Source: Actinomycetota bacterium (GTDB lineage: Bacteria > Actinomycetota > Actinomycetes > Mycobacteriales > Pseudonocardiaceae). From it: 49,029 bases of DNA. Location: contig JAJPIR010000176.1 of NCBI GenBank assembly GCA_021324675.1, forward strand, positions 1 through 49,029, given 5' to 3'. The notes under the pieces are model-generated. The model ran no database searches, was not told the origin of the DNA, and saw only the letters and a program-made list of their open reading frames with translations. Below, in pieces: positions 16,978-26,391 of the stretch; positions within the stretch are counted from its first letter, which is position 1; each line of letters begins with the position of its first letter. The position numbers were made by a program, and so were the translations under genes.

Positions 16978-19551
16978 TTATGAGCTGCCCGCGTCACAGG
17001 CCCGGGCAGCCAATGCCCGAACGACTCCAGCCTGGCCCTCTGAAACTAGCCGGCGTAGGGCAGGCGGGTGCTCACCCGTCTCCAGCCAGGCGTTGGCAGC
17101 GTCTACACAGCGCTGCTCGATGACCCAGGACGGAAACAGACCGAGGACGCAGGATTGTGCGCGCTCGGAGGTCCGCCGGCTCCACACCTCGGCGATCTCA
17201 GCGAAATACCGTTCCAGGTATGGCGTCAGTAGCTGTTTTTGCGCGGGATGGTTGAACCCCCCGATAATCGCCTCGCTGATGGCATTGGGCAGCTCATCGT
17301 CACGCATTGCCCGCTCCCACGCGCGTTCCTTGTCCGCGGGAGTAGGCAGGAGAGCCCGAGCTCGCTCGGCTTGTCGGCGCCCGGTCGCGGTCGGATCGCG
17401 TTCCTGCTCGGCGCGGATCTCATTGTCCGTCACGATGCCGTGAGCAGCGAGAGCCTGCAGCAATCGCCAGCGCAGGTCGGTGTCGACCACTAGTCCGTCG
17501 GGTACGCCATCGCCGGTCAACCAACCGGCTAGCGCATCCAGCTCGGGCTTGCCCAGCAGTGCCACGGTCAGCGCATTGACCAGAGCCAGCTGCTGGTCGG
17601 AGCCGGGCGTTGCGGTGCCGATGAGGCTCATCAGCGTGCTGGTGAATCGAGGCCAGCCGTCTTCGCTCGCCCAGGTTGGGTCGGCGTAGGACGAGAGGGC
17701 GAGCTGCGCCTGTGCCAACAACCGCTGCACGACGCCCACCTCCGTCTCGGCGGGCAATCCGTTCAGTACCACCGCGACAAAGTCCCTGGCTTTAAATTCG
17801 GCGTCGCGGGTCATCTCCCAAGCTGCCGACCAGCACAGCGAGCGCGGTAGTGATTCAGTGATGTCGCCGATCCGGTTAACCAGCGTTGCCAGGGAGGTCT
17901 CGTCGAGTCGCATCGCGCAGTAAGTGAGGTCATCGTCGTTCACCAGCACCAGCTGGCCTGCGGGCACACCGACCAGCTCCGGAACGTCCGTACGTTCGCC
18001 ACTGACGTCGAGTTCCACACGATGGGTGCGCACCAGCGGTTCCCCGGCAGCGCCGTCGTAGACGCCGACTGCGAGGCGGTGGGTGCGTAGCTCCCCGGCC
18101 CCGGGGCGAGCGCCGCTTTGGAGCACGGCGAAGGACACGAAAGATCCGGCATCATCAACGGTGAATTCCGGCCGCAAAGTGTTGATTCCGGTGGTCTCCA
18201 ACCATTGCGCGCTCCAACCGGACAGATCGCGACTGGATGCCTCTTCCAGCGCGGCCAGCAGATCGGTAAGCGTGGCATTGCCCCACGCATGGCGGGTGAA
18301 ATAGATCCGCAGGCCGGCGAGGAACTCGTTGAGCCCGACATAGGCGACCAGCTGGCGCAGCACGCTGGCGCCCTTGGCATAGGTAATGCCGTCAAAATTC
18401 ACTTCGACAGCCTGCACGTCGGGGATCTCGCAGGCGATCGGGTGAGTCGAGGGCAGCTGGTCCTGCCGGTAGGCCCAGGCTTTCTCCACGGTGGCGAAGG
18501 TGGTCCAGGCGCCGGTGTACTCAGTGGCTTGGGCCTGGCACAGGACCGATGCCCAAGTCGCAAACGATTCGTTGAGCCACAGGTCATCCCACCACCGCAT
18601 GGTGACCAGGTCGCCGAACCACATGTGAGCCATCTCATGTAGCACCGTTTCGCAGCGCCGCTCGTAGAGGTAGCGGGTGACCCGGCTGCGAAAAACGTAG
18701 TCCTCAAGGAAGGTTACGCAGCCGGCGTTCTCCATGGCGCCAGCGTTGAACTCCGGCACGAAACACTGGTCGTATTTCTCAAATGGATATCGCAGCCCGA
18801 ATGCGTCGTGGTAGAAGCTGAAACCCTGCTTCGTTTCGGTGAACAAACGCTGGGCGTCCATGTGCTCGGCCAGCGAAGCGCGGCAATAGATACCCAGCGG
18901 GATTGTTCCCTGCGCGTCGGTGTACTCGTCGGTCCAGCGCGCGTAGGGCCCGGCAACCAGCGCCACGATGTACGGGCTGATCCGGGGGCTGGCGGCGAAC
19001 ACATGGCGAACCCCCCCGCTGCCGAGCTGTTCGGTGCGTTCGCAGGGCGTGTTGGAGATCACTACCCAGTCGGCGGGGGCCACCACTCGCAGCCGGTGTA
19101 CTGCCTTGAGATCTGGTTGGTCAAAGCAGGCGTACATCCGCTTTGCGTCAGCGGTTTCGAATTGGCTGTAGAGGTATACGCCGCCGTCGACGGGATCGGT
19201 GAAGCGGTGCAGTCCCTCGCCGGTGTTCATATACCGGCCGTCCGCCTCGATGACGGCCTCATTGCTGGCGGCCAAGGCCGGCAGCCCGATCCCGTCAGCC
19301 TCGTCGTAGCCGGAGATGTCCAGAGCGGCTCCATTGAGCGTCGCTGCGTCTACCCGGCCGGCCACCAGATCGATCCAGCTAGACGACCCCGGGGTGCGGC
19401 AGGAAAAGCGGACTGTGGTGGTCGTGCGGAAGGTAGCGTCGCTAGGACCGCCGGCGCCATCGGTGAGGTCGAGGTCGATGGTGTAGGAGTCGACGTCGAT
19501 CAGCGCGGCGCGCTCGACGGCCCGCCGCTGGGTGAGGTTGGGGACGGCCAC
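16978..19551 (-). CDS. pepN: Aminopeptidase N (M1 zinc metallopeptidase)
   Basis: 857 residues, full family length. The substrate-recognition motif GAMENAG is at about residue 262, and the zinc site HEMAHMWFGDLVTM with the downstream Glu in LWLNESFATWAS follows at about 299-330. The C-terminal ERAP1-like helical domain extends over the last 320 residues and includes LLTPYLERYFAEIAEVWSRR. The enzyme removes N-terminal residues from peptides in the cytoplasm; no signal peptide is seen. It is orthologous in position to Rv2467 and is read convergently with the DUF5130 gene. Confidence 0.96.
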   Translation of the reverse strand: MAVPNLTQRRAVERAALIDVDSYTIDLDLTDGAGGPSDATFRTTTTVRFSCRTPGSSSWIDLVAGRVDAATLNGAALDISGYDEADGIGLPALAASNEAVIEADGRYMNTGEGLHRFTDPVDGGVYLYSQFETADAKRMYACFDQPDLKAVHRLRVVAPADWVVISNTPCERTEQLGSGGVRHVFAASPRISPYIVALVAGPYARWTDEYTDAQGTIPLGIYCRASLAEHMDAQRLFTETKQGFSFYHDAFGLRYPFEKYDQCFVPEFNAGAMENAGCVTFLEDYVFRSRVTRYLYERRCETVLHEMAHMWFGDLVTMRWWDDLWLNESFATWASVLCQAQATEYTGAWTTFATVEKAWAYRQDQLPSTHPIACEIPDVQAVEVNFDGITYAKGASVLRQLVAYVGLNEFLAGLRIYFTRHAWGNATLTDLLAALEEASSRDLSGWSAQWLETTGINTLRPEFTVDDAGSFVSFAVLQSGARPGAGELRTHRLAVGVYDGAAGEPLVRTHRVELDVSGERTDVPELVGVPAGQLVLVNDDDLTYCAMRLDETSLATLVNRIGDITESLPRSLCWSAAWEMTRDAEFKARDFVAVVLNGLPAETEVGVVQRLLAQAQLALSSYADPTWASEDGWPRFTSTLMSLIGTATPGSDQQLALVNALTVALLGKPELDALAGWLTGDGVPDGLVVDTDLRWRLLQALAAHGIVTDNEIRAEQERDPTATGRRQAERARALLPTPADKERAWERAMRDDELPNAISEAIIGGFNHPAQKQLLTPYLERYFAEIAEVWSRRTSERAQSCVLGLFPSWVIEQRCVDAANAWLETGEHPPALRRLVSEGQAGVVRALAARACDAGSS

Positions 19552-19684
19552 AGATCACCTCGGGTGTCAGATCGGAAATCTTCGGGCATCCAATCATGGG
19601 TGCTGCCGAGCCTGCAGGTGAGTTAGCCCAAGGAAGAACTGGCCACCCACTTGGGTTGTACCACGATGACGAACGGAGAGTGCG

Positions 19685-20329
19685 ATGACGGTGACCAACG
19701 GCTACAGCACCACCCCCAACCAGACCAGGCCCGCACGGGTGGATTGCTACTTCGACCCCCGCTGCCCGTGGGCGTGGATCACCTCCCGGTGGATCCTTGA
19801 AGTAGCCAAGGTGCGGGACATCGACTTGCACTTCCGGGTAATGAGCCTGTCAGTGCTCAACGAGGGCCGCGAGGTCAGCGACAGCTACCGGAGCAGACTT
19901 GCGCAGGGCTGGGGACCGGTCCGGGTGTGCATCGCCGCAGCACGGGATCATGGCGAGAAGGTGCTCGAACCGCTCTACACCGCGATGGGCAGGCGAATCC
20001 ACAACGAGGGCAACAAAAATCTCGACGATGTGATTGAGGCCGCATTGGCTGAAGTGGGGCTACCGCCGGAGCTCGCTGACGCAGCGCAGAGTACCGAGTA
20101 CGACGAAGAGCTACGAGCCAGCCATGCGGCCGGTATGGAGCCGGTTGGGTTGGACGTCGGAACGCCGACAATCCACGTGGACGGGGTGGCCTTCTTCGGA
20201 CCAGTGCTGTCCCGGATTCCACGCGGCGAGGAAGCCGGAAAGATTTTCGATGGCGCTCTCTTGCTGGCCAGCTACCCCCACTTCTTCGAACTTAAGCGCA
20301 CCCGTCACGAAAAGCCCGACTTCTCGTAG
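19685..20329 (+). CDS. DsbA-family mycothiol-dependent oxidoreductase (Rv2466c-like)
   Basis: 214 residues with the thioredoxin/DsbA-like fold. The active-site segment reads [20 protein letters not shown]: the motif is CPWA, with only the first Cys of the CPWC pair known from M. tuberculosis Rv2466c, which argues for a monothiol mechanism. Later conserved parts are [13 protein letters not shown] and the cis-Pro loop [10 protein letters not shown]. In the mycobacterial orthologue a mycothiol-linked reduction is described. It is divergent from pepN, as in the Rv2466c-Rv2467 pair. Confidence 0.88.
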   Translation: MTVTNGYSTTPNQTRPARVDCYFDPRCPWAWITSRWILEVAKVRDIDLHFRVMSLSVLNEGREVSDSYRSRLAQGWGPVRVCIAAARDHGEKVLEPLYTAMGRRIHNEGNKNLDDVIEAALAEVGLPPELADAAQSTEYDEELRASHAAGMEPVGLDVGTPTIHVDGVAFFGPVLSRIPRGEEAGKIFDGALLLASYPHFFELKRTRHEKPDFS

Positions 20330-20396
20330 TCACCGGGAGCTGGGTTTCGGTGGTTCCGTGACCGAAAATGCAGGGCACCACCGAGCTGCTTTGCCT

Positions 20397-20819
20397 TCAT
20401 CTCGGAGTGGTTGCGCGATCGTGGGGCTTCGGGTGGACTATGACGTTGGCGGATATCACCGAGGCTACGGCTTGGATTCCCGGTTTGAGTTTGAGTTGGT
20501 CTACGACCTCGGTTGGTATCAGTGATACCACCCGGTGTGGTCCCGCCTGGATCTCTACCTGGGTCATGACCTGATCTCGGATGACCCTCGTGATAAGGCC
20601 CGGAAACTGATTGCGGGCTGAGACGAGCGCGGGTGCCAGCGCGTGGCTGGGTGCGGTCTTCAGCGATGCGGCGAACCGGGCCAGCTCCGCACCGTCGACG
20701 CCGCACTGTCCTGATTTCGTTGCCGTGGTCGCAAGCTGGCCTGTATCGGTCCAATGACGGACGGTGTCATTGCTGACCCCGAGCAGCCTCGCGGCCTCAT
20801 CGATCAAAAATACCGACAT
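20397..20819 (-). CDS. HTH (excisionase/MerR-like) plus TOBE molybdate-binding protein
   Basis: 140 residues. The N-terminus FLIDEAARLLGVSNDTVRHW is a helix-turn-helix of the excisionase/MerR type. Residues about 68-135 form a TOBE/MOP domain: SARNQFPGLITRVIRDQVMT, QVEIQAGPHRVVSLIPTE and KPGIQAVASVISANVIVHP. Such proteins bind molybdate and are often encoded beside a ModABC transporter, acting as sensor or store. No transporter gene is visible nearby, so its role here is uncertain. It interrupts the rpiB-side synteny and may be an addition. Confidence 0.85.
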   Translation of the reverse strand: MSVFLIDEAARLLGVSNDTVRHWTDTGQLATTATKSGQCGVDGAELARFAASLKTAPSHALAPALVSARNQFPGLITRVIRDQVMTQVEIQAGPHRVVSLIPTEVVDQLKLKPGIQAVASVISANVIVHPKPHDRATTPR

Positions 20820-21107
20820 ACCTCACAATAGCTGACAATTTTGCCAACAGGACAAGAGCGGAAGATGACACGAGAGTGTGCCGGGCTCCGCGCCATGGCG
20901 GTGTCCGAGTAGAGGGCCGCATACCGTAATACCGGTGCCACAGCGCGTGACAGGTAGCGGACGACCGGTCTCACCCGCACTTCCCGCATGACCTCACCCA
21001 CCTTCAGCCATTGATAATCAGCCGCAACTAACCTGGGAGCTTGAGAACCGATTTGTGCACCCGGCTAGCCGTTGGAAGGAACGGGTCTTCTTAGTTCCGC
21101 TATACGT

Positions 21108-21899
21108 CTATAGCGGTACTTGGAGCCGGGACAGGGCGGCACGAGTCGTGGACGGTGTGAACGGCGAGGCAGCGACAGCGCCTGGATGGTCCAGATCTCC
21201 GGCCACGATGGCTTCACACAGACCGGCCAGGGAGGCCAGATCATCGCGCTGTGCGGTGACAAATGTGGTGTCAACTGGATCCCCGTGCCCAGGCACCACG
21301 ATGCGGGGGTCCAGCCGTAGCAGTCCGGTCACCGCCGCCGGCCAGTCCAGTGGGTAGGCGTCGGTGAAGTCAGGGTCAGCACCTTGCTCGACAAGATCGC
21401 CGGCGAACAGCACACCAGCATCGGGAACCCACACCGCTAGATCGTGGTCCGTGTGTCCCCGCCCGGGATGGGTCAGCAGCACCCGCCGATCGCCGAGGTC
21501 CAGTTCCACACAGTCGATCACCGGATGGTCCGGCACTATCGGACGCACCGGTACCGGATCCGGCAGCTGCTGCGCGCGGGACCATGCCAGTGCCTCGGCG
21601 TGCTGCGCCGCGCCGCCCCGGGCCAGATCTTCTTGGCAGCGAACGTGCGCCCACACCGCTGCCGGAAGAAACGCCACTGTGCCGAGGCAATGGTCGAAGT
21701 GGGCGTGGGTGAGCACCACGGTGCATGGTCGCCTGGTGACCTTGCCCACCGCGACGTGCAGCTCAGTACCCTGATCCGGATCACTGCGCGTATCCACCAC
21801 AAGGCAGGCGTGGCTGCCGATCACCAGGCCGACGGACAGATCCAACTCCGCATACCGCCGCACCAGCACTCCATCCTCCAGCTCCACCCACCGCGCCAC
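21108..21899 (-). CDS. MBL-fold metallo-hydrolase
   Basis: 263 residues. I chose GTG 21899 because GGGGAAGGGGAAC lies just before it; the frame stays open to 22019. The metallo-beta-lactamase metal ligands are all visible: LTHAHFDHCLG (HxHxDH), THPGRGHTDHDLAVWV, LFAGDLVEQG and VVPGHGDPVD. This pattern is typical of hydrolases such as glyoxalase-II relatives or quinolone signal hydrolases; the substrate cannot be told. It is divergent from rpiB with a 131-base gap that can hold both promoters. Confidence 0.88.
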   Translation of the reverse strand: MARWVELEDGVLVRRYAELDLSVGLVIGSHACLVVDTRSDPDQGTELHVAVGKVTRRPCTVVLTHAHFDHCLGTVAFLPAAVWAHVRCQEDLARGGAAQHAEALAWSRAQQLPDPVPVRPIVPDHPVIDCVELDLGDRRVLLTHPGRGHTDHDLAVWVPDAGVLFAGDLVEQGADPDFTDAYPLDWPAAVTGLLRLDPRIVVPGHGDPVDTTFVTAQRDDLASLAGLCEAIVAGDLDHPGAVAASPFTPSTTRAALSRLQVPL

Positions 21900-22030
21900 A
21901 CTGTTCCCCTTCCCCGTTCTCCAGACACAAAGACATATCGGGGTCAACGTCTGCCCACTTGGCTCGGTAGGTCTCCATGGTGGGGAAGGCGGAGCCTGGC
22001 GCGAGGCGCAATGTGGCAATGTTGGTCACT

Positions 22031-22504
22031 ATGCGCGTCTATCTCGGTTCGGATCATGCTGGTTTCGAGCTCAAGGCTTTTCTGGTTCAGCACCTCACCA
22101 GTCTCGGGCACGAGGTGGTGGACGTCGGTCCCGCCGCCTTCGACCCCGACGACGACTACCCGCCGTTTTGCATTGAGACCGCACGACGGGTGGTTGCCGA
22201 CCCCGGGACTCTTGGTGTGGTGATCGGTGGATCCGGCAACGGCGAGCAGATCGCCGCTAACAAGGTCAGAGGTTGCCGGGCCGCGCTAGCGTGGAGTACC
22301 GAGACCGCCCGGCTCGCCCGGGAGCATAACGATGCTCAGGTAGTGGGAGTGGGCGCCCGGATGCATGCTTCCGCCGAGGCCGCGAAGATCGTTGAGACCT
22401 TCCTCACCACATCCTTCTCCGGCGGCGAGCGCCACATCCGCCGGATCGAACAGATTTCGGACTTCGAGTCCACGGGTGAGGCGCCCCCGCTTCCTGCGAG
22501 CTGA
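22031..22504 (+). CDS. rpiB: Ribose-5-phosphate isomerase B
   Basis: 157 residues from ATG 22031. The LacAB/RpiB fold shows MRVYLGSDHAGFELK with the substrate-binding Asp-His, GTLGVVIGGSGNGEQIAANK as the phosphate loop (Ser where E. coli RpiB has a catalytic Cys, as in the mycobacterial enzymes), and REHNDAQVVGVGARM. It interconverts ribose 5-phosphate and ribulose 5-phosphate in the pentose phosphate pathway. It is eight bases from the following nei gene, so an rpiB-nei operon is likely, as in M. tuberculosis (Rv2465c-Rv2464c). Confidence 0.95.
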   Translation: MRVYLGSDHAGFELKAFLVQHLTSLGHEVVDVGPAAFDPDDDYPPFCIETARRVVADPGTLGVVIGGSGNGEQIAANKVRGCRAALAWSTETARLAREHNDAQVVGVGARMHASAEAAKIVETFLTTSFSGGERHIRRIEQISDFESTGEAPPLPAS

Positions 22505-22512
22505 CAACTGCG

Positions 22513-23352
22513 ATGCCAGAGGGTCATACCACGCACCGGCTGGCAGCGGCCCACCAGCGGAACTACGCAGGCGCGCCTGTGGCGGTTTCCAGCCCGCAGG
22601 GCCGCTTTGCAGCGGCCGCCGCAAAGCTCGACGGACGCGTGCTCCAGCGTGCTGAAGCTCACGGCAAGCACTTGTTCCACATCTACGATCCCGATCTTGT
22701 GGTGCATGTGCATCTGGGCCTCTACGGCTCGTTCATTGAATCGATCTTGCCGGTGCGGCCCCCGCAGGGGCAGGTGCGCATGCGGCTGGTCGGTTCCACG
22801 CACTGGACCGATCTGCGTGGGCCAGCCGCCTGCGAGCTACTCACTGAGGCTGAAACAGATGTGATGAGGGCCAGGTTGGGCCCGGACCCGCTACGCGGTG
22901 ACGCCGACTCGGACCGGGCCTGGGCGCGCATCTCGCAGTCCCGCGCGCCCCTGGCCACGTTGCTCATGGATCAATCAGTGCTCGCTGGGGTTGGCAACGT
23001 CTATCGGGCTGAGGTGCTGTTCCGCCACCAGCTGGATCCGTTCCAAGCGGGCTACGAGCTGCGGCCTGATCAGTGGGCGGCGCTGTGGTCGGATCTTGTC
23101 GAGTTGATGCACGACGGGGTGCACCGCGGCCGGATCGACACCGTCCGGCCGGAGCATGACCCGATACACATGGGACGCATGCCACGCCAAGACCGGCATG
23201 GCGGCGAGGTTTACGTCTACCGCCGGGCTGGCGAGCCGTGCCTGGTGTGCGGTACCACAGTGGTCACTGCTCGCCACGCAGGGCGCAACCTGTACTGGTG
23301 CCCGCGATGCCAGCGCCGACCGCTACCTGAACAGCAGCGGTCGGCGGTCTAG
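22513..23352 (+). CDS. nei: Fpg/Nei-family DNA glycosylase/AP lyase
   Basis: 279 residues. The N-terminus MPEGHTTHRLA carries the invariant Pro-Glu catalytic pair. The helix-two-turn-helix LLMDQSVLAGVGNVYRAEVL is at about 155-175, and the C-terminal zinc finger is PCLVCGTTVVTARHAGRNL followed by YWCPRCQR. Such enzymes excise oxidised bases and cut the abasic site. The genomic position points to the Nei1 (Rv2464c) orthologue. The end overlaps the stop of the convergent gene by four bases. Confidence 0.94.
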   Translation: MPEGHTTHRLAAAHQRNYAGAPVAVSSPQGRFAAAAAKLDGRVLQRAEAHGKHLFHIYDPDLVVHVHLGLYGSFIESILPVRPPQGQVRMRLVGSTHWTDLRGPAACELLTEAETDVMRARLGPDPLRGDADSDRAWARISQSRAPLATLLMDQSVLAGVGNVYRAEVLFRHQLDPFQAGYELRPDQWAALWSDLVELMHDGVHRGRIDTVRPEHDPIHMGRMPRQDRHGGEVYVYRRAGEPCLVCGTTVVTARHAGRNLYWCPRCQRRPLPEQQRSAV

Positions 23353-24179
23353 AAGTCACCACCGCCGCCGAAGTCACCACCGCCGCCGAAGTCGCCGCCG
23401 CCCCAATCACCGCCGCCCCAGTCGCCACCGCTGTAATCGGCGCCGCTGTAATCGCCGCCGTAATCGGCGTTGTCGTAGTCGGCCGCATTGCCGTAGTCGC
23501 CGCCCCCGTCCCCGCTGAAGGCGTCGCTCTGCCCAGCGTCATAGCCCTGCTCCCACGCCTGCGCCGATGCGATCCCGCTCATTCCCGAGAACAACGAGCT
23601 GAACAGCAGCGCTGAGCCCAATCCCCAGGCACCGCCGATCAGCGCTGGCTTCCACCAAGGTTCGCTGTACCAGCCTTGAGGCACCGGCCGTCCAGCGACC
23701 CGACCCCCTGGGAAATAATGCGGTGTGCGCTCGCTGGGACGCGGTGAGGCTGCATATTCGTGGCCGTCGACAGTCACATCGCGGTCCTCGGTGACGGAGC
23801 CCGCGCCGCTCTGGCCGGATACCGTCGGCAGGTCGGGGCCCGGGTCCATCCCCATTGCCGAGCGAGCAGCCCGTACGTAATACAGCCCTTCTAAAGCCGT
23901 TTGGGTCGCTAGACGGCTCTGCGCGGCAGTTCGCGCAGAGCCCAGCTGAGAGCTGGCGGCCGTGTAGCGCTCTCCTGCGTCGGCCAGCGCCTGCTTGGCG
24001 GGTTCATTGGTACCGACCAGGTTGAGAACCTGCCCGCCGAGCCGTTCCACCCAGCGGCGGGCTTCAGCCTTGGCGTCTTCGAGAGCACGTTGCTCGGCGG
24101 CTTGCCGGGAGCGGAAGTAATAGGCGGCGCCACCACCGATCAGCAGCACTATGATCACCACCGAGAGCAGCGTGCCCAC
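23349..24179 (-). CDS. Membrane-anchored protein with Gly-Asp-rich repeat tail
   Basis: About 276 residues. A TTG at 24197 opens the frame, but that codon precedes GGAGGAGG, which itself looks like the ribosome-binding site for GTG 24179; I chose the latter. An N-terminal transmembrane helix (LLSVVIIVLLIGGGAAYYF) is followed by a helical region (about 30-100) and a second hydrophobic stretch (LIGGAWGLGSALLFSSLFSG). The last 70 residues are repeats of GGDF, GGGD and YSG units; the DNA shows tandem 12- to 15-bp repeats between 23352 and 23480. Similar proteins are common in actinobacteria, of unknown function. It may be a low-complexity surface or assembly protein. Confidence 0.75.
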   Translation of the reverse strand: MGTLLSVVIIVLLIGGGAAYYFRSRQAAEQRALEDAKAEARRWVERLGGQVLNLVGTNEPAKQALADAGERYTAASSQLGSARTAAQSRLATQTALEGLYYVRAARSAMGMDPGPDLPTVSGQSGAGSVTEDRDVTVDGHEYAASPRPSERTPHYFPGGRVAGRPVPQGWYSEPWWKPALIGGAWGLGSALLFSSLFSGMSGIASAQAWEQGYDAGQSDAFSGDGGGDYGNAADYDNADYGGDYSGADYSGGDWGGGDWGGGDFGGGGDFGGGGDF

Positions 24180-24396
24180 GGCGACCTCCTCCTCCAACCG
24201 GACTGGTCACTGCCGACATTACCCCCGGCTGCGCAGGCACTTCCGGCGCGCAAAAAGTCTCGCAAAAAGTGTCTCAGAGTGACCGTTGATCGCGCCCAGG
24301 CCGCCGCTCACCGTCTCGTCTGCCACGGGTGGATGATCAGGTGTTGACACCAAGCCAACTGGTCACGACCCTCGCCTGGACAAGGGAAGGACCGCA

Positions 24397-24609
24397 ATGA
24401 TGTCAGCCACACCAATCTTCGAGCAGTTGTGCCGGGAAATTCGTGATGCGAGTAATGCTGCCTGGCCGGCCGATGGCACACAGCCAGTGATCGCTAGTCA
24501 GCGAAAAGGCCCGGCGCATGCGCTTGAAGAGACCAGCCACGGCCTGGGGTATGAGCGAGGCAGTTACGAGCCACACGCACTCGCCGGGTGGGCCTGCCCC
24601 ACCAGTTAA
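24397..24609 (+). CDS. Small hypothetical protein
   Basis: A 70-codon frame beginning ATGATG at 24397. AAGGA lies six bases upstream, a good ribosome-binding site. The N-terminus SATPIFEQLCREIRDA looks like a helical start, but the rest is unremarkable. It is short enough to be chance. There is no recognised family. Confidence 0.4.
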   Translation: MMSATPIFEQLCREIRDASNAAWPADGTQPVIASQRKGPAHALEETSHGLGYERGSYEPHALAGWACPTS

Positions 24610-25213
24610 TTCCCCGGACATCCAAGTCGGGGGCCGTGCGGACGCTGTCGACACACGGCCCCCGCCCCCCTTGGAATGGCGCCTCATCGATGGATAGCTC
24701 ATCGATTAGATGGATGGCTCCCGGAGGCGCCGATATATTGGAGATTGGTCACGTGCACTGCGCGCTGTTGTGTCTCCTCTACAGTCGCTCCTGATGGGCC
24801 GGCGGCGCAACCCCTCGTCAAGATTTCTTGATGTGACACGCTTCTCGACGAGATGGTCGGCGTGCGATGGTTCGCGCGTCCCCTGGAACGCATGGCTACG
24901 GGCGTGCCCAAAAACCACTGCTCACAGTGCAGTCCGGCAAGGCTGCCGGGCGGACCATGTCGAAGAACGCCATGTCAAGACGTGTAAAATTACTCATCCG
25001 CAGATGTGAAATGCCCACTCTCGCGGAAACATGTTTGGGCTAGCCTAGAGGCCGGTCGGGGGACAGTCGCATCTACCGTGTCTTGGTTTCACTGTTCTCA
25101 CGTGCGCACGTGGCGGTGGCCAGCACGTGTTGCGGCTGGAGATTCAGGTCACCTGGCCCAACCGTGCGGAAGTGAACTCGGGGACGGCCCACAACGACAT
25201 GAAAGGGGCCCCG
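24610..25213. other. Intergenic, nothing recognised
   Basis: Only short, composition-driven frames occur here. The stretch lies between the small gene at 24.4 kb and the CHRD gene. GACATGAAAGGGGCCCCG immediately before 25214 probably holds the ribosome-binding site of the latter. Confidence 0.4.
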
Positions 25214-25714
25214 ATGCGGCACCGCTTAGGCATCCGGAAAATGGGGTGGGCGGGAACGTGCCTGGCCTTCGCCTCGTCGATCCTCGTTCTGGCCCCACCA
25301 ACCTCGGCCATGGCACAGGACTCCGAGCCAGTACACCAGGACAGTTACCGCCACTTTGCCGTTTTCTTGACCGGCGATGAGCTCCGTGATGGCGGAGACC
25401 ATCGCGGGTGGGGCATGGCTCGACTCGATCTCGATCCGGACAGAGAGACGGCCTGCTACTACCTTACTTGGGACAGCCTTGAGGGTGTTGTGACGGCGTT
25501 CCATCTGCATGCTGCCCCGCGCGGGCACGACGGCCCGCATTGGTTCGATTTCTTCAACAACCAGCACTTCGATGGAAAACACGAAAAGTCTTGGGGTTGC
25601 GTCCATAGTCCTCGGGGCAAGATATTGGACGTTATCAATGATCCGTCCGATTACTACTTCGCCGTCCATACGACCGCGCACAAAGACGGGGCGCTTCGGG
25701 GCCAGCTGTTCTAG
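25214..25714 (+). CDS. Secreted CHRD-domain protein
   Basis: 166 residues. A Sec signal peptide is visible: basic MRHRLGIRKMG, hydrophobic core WAGTCLAFASSILVLAP, and a likely cleavage after TSAMA. The mature part is a CHRD domain: YRHFAVFLTGDELRD, then GMARLDLDPDRETACYYLT, VTAFHLHAAPRGHDGP, and DYYFAVHTTAHKDGALRGQL. CHRD domains occur in chordin and in secreted bacterial proteins; their ligands are not known. The start at 25214 is preceded by GAAAGGGG. No obvious operon partner. Confidence 0.85.
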   Translation: MRHRLGIRKMGWAGTCLAFASSILVLAPPTSAMAQDSEPVHQDSYRHFAVFLTGDELRDGGDHRGWGMARLDLDPDRETACYYLTWDSLEGVVTAFHLHAAPRGHDGPHWFDFFNNQHFDGKHEKSWGCVHSPRGKILDVINDPSDYYFAVHTTAHKDGALRGQLF

Positions 25715-25767
25715 GCGCCTCAGTCCCGCACTACCTACCATCTTCAAAGTGATGTGCGATCGAACGG

Positions 25768-25821
25768 CTTCCCTGCCCGTGGTTTCCTACGGCCCAAATC
25801 CGGTGGTCACGGGCAGGGAAG
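25768..25821. repeat. Inverted repeat, 14-bp arms
   Basis: CTTCCCTGCCCGTG at 25768-25781 and its exact reverse complement at 25808-25821 enclose 26 bases. It lies 54 bases after the CHRD stop codon. It could act as a terminator or be a mobile-element trace; there is no U-tract. Confidence 0.6.
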
Positions 25822-26391
25822 TCACGTTTAAGCCGCGGTTATCAACAGTCAAATCTCGGAGGATGGAGCTGGGTGGCCGGCCCGGGCGTCGCTGCGTGGT
25901 TTAGCTATGCAGGTGGTCACGTCGCTGAGTGGTGCCCACTGTTGTCGTCACAAAATCGCCGGTGTGATGCGGCGCTGGGCGACCTGCGCCCTTGGCTGGC
26001 CGACGAGCACCACGTGTCAGCCGGTGAGTGTGCGTGGAGAGGCCGCCGAGCTGAATCTTGGCAGTGTCCGGCGATCCACACTCATGGGGAGGGCTGCGGC
26101 GGACGCCGACGCACGGCGTTTGCCGCATCAGACGCGGTGATCCAGGGAGCATCGACAGCTGCCACCGCCGGCCGGAAGGCCGCCTGACACCGTAGTGGCC
26201 TACTAAACATCGATCCAGTGGTGGTCAACTCTGGCGAATCGTCGCCGAATGGCAGATCGACTCGATCTGCGAACAGGCGAGAATCGAAGAACCAGAGCAC
26301 GGCCAACTCGGCACTGGCTGTCAACGGCGAAGCTGACGCCGGTGGCACGTGCCGCTGCCGGCCGGGCGACGGCGGACCACTGGAGGGAATG
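25822..26391. other. Intergenic, nothing convincing
   Basis: Several open frames cover this stretch on both strands, but none resembles a protein I know. The frame of the PI-PLC-like gene remains open upstream to 26218 but lacks domain character there. Confidence 0.4.

Noticed and set aside
23349-23560. Tandem 12-15 bp repeats at the nei side, at first sight a CRISPR-like or minisatellite array
   Set aside because: They are the in-frame coding repeats for the GGDF/GGGD tail of the membrane-anchored protein; spacers and constant repeats are absent.
25907-26140. 77-codon frame upstream of the PI-PLC-like gene
   Set aside because: No ribosome-binding site, no recognisable sequence, and comparable frames on the opposite strand.
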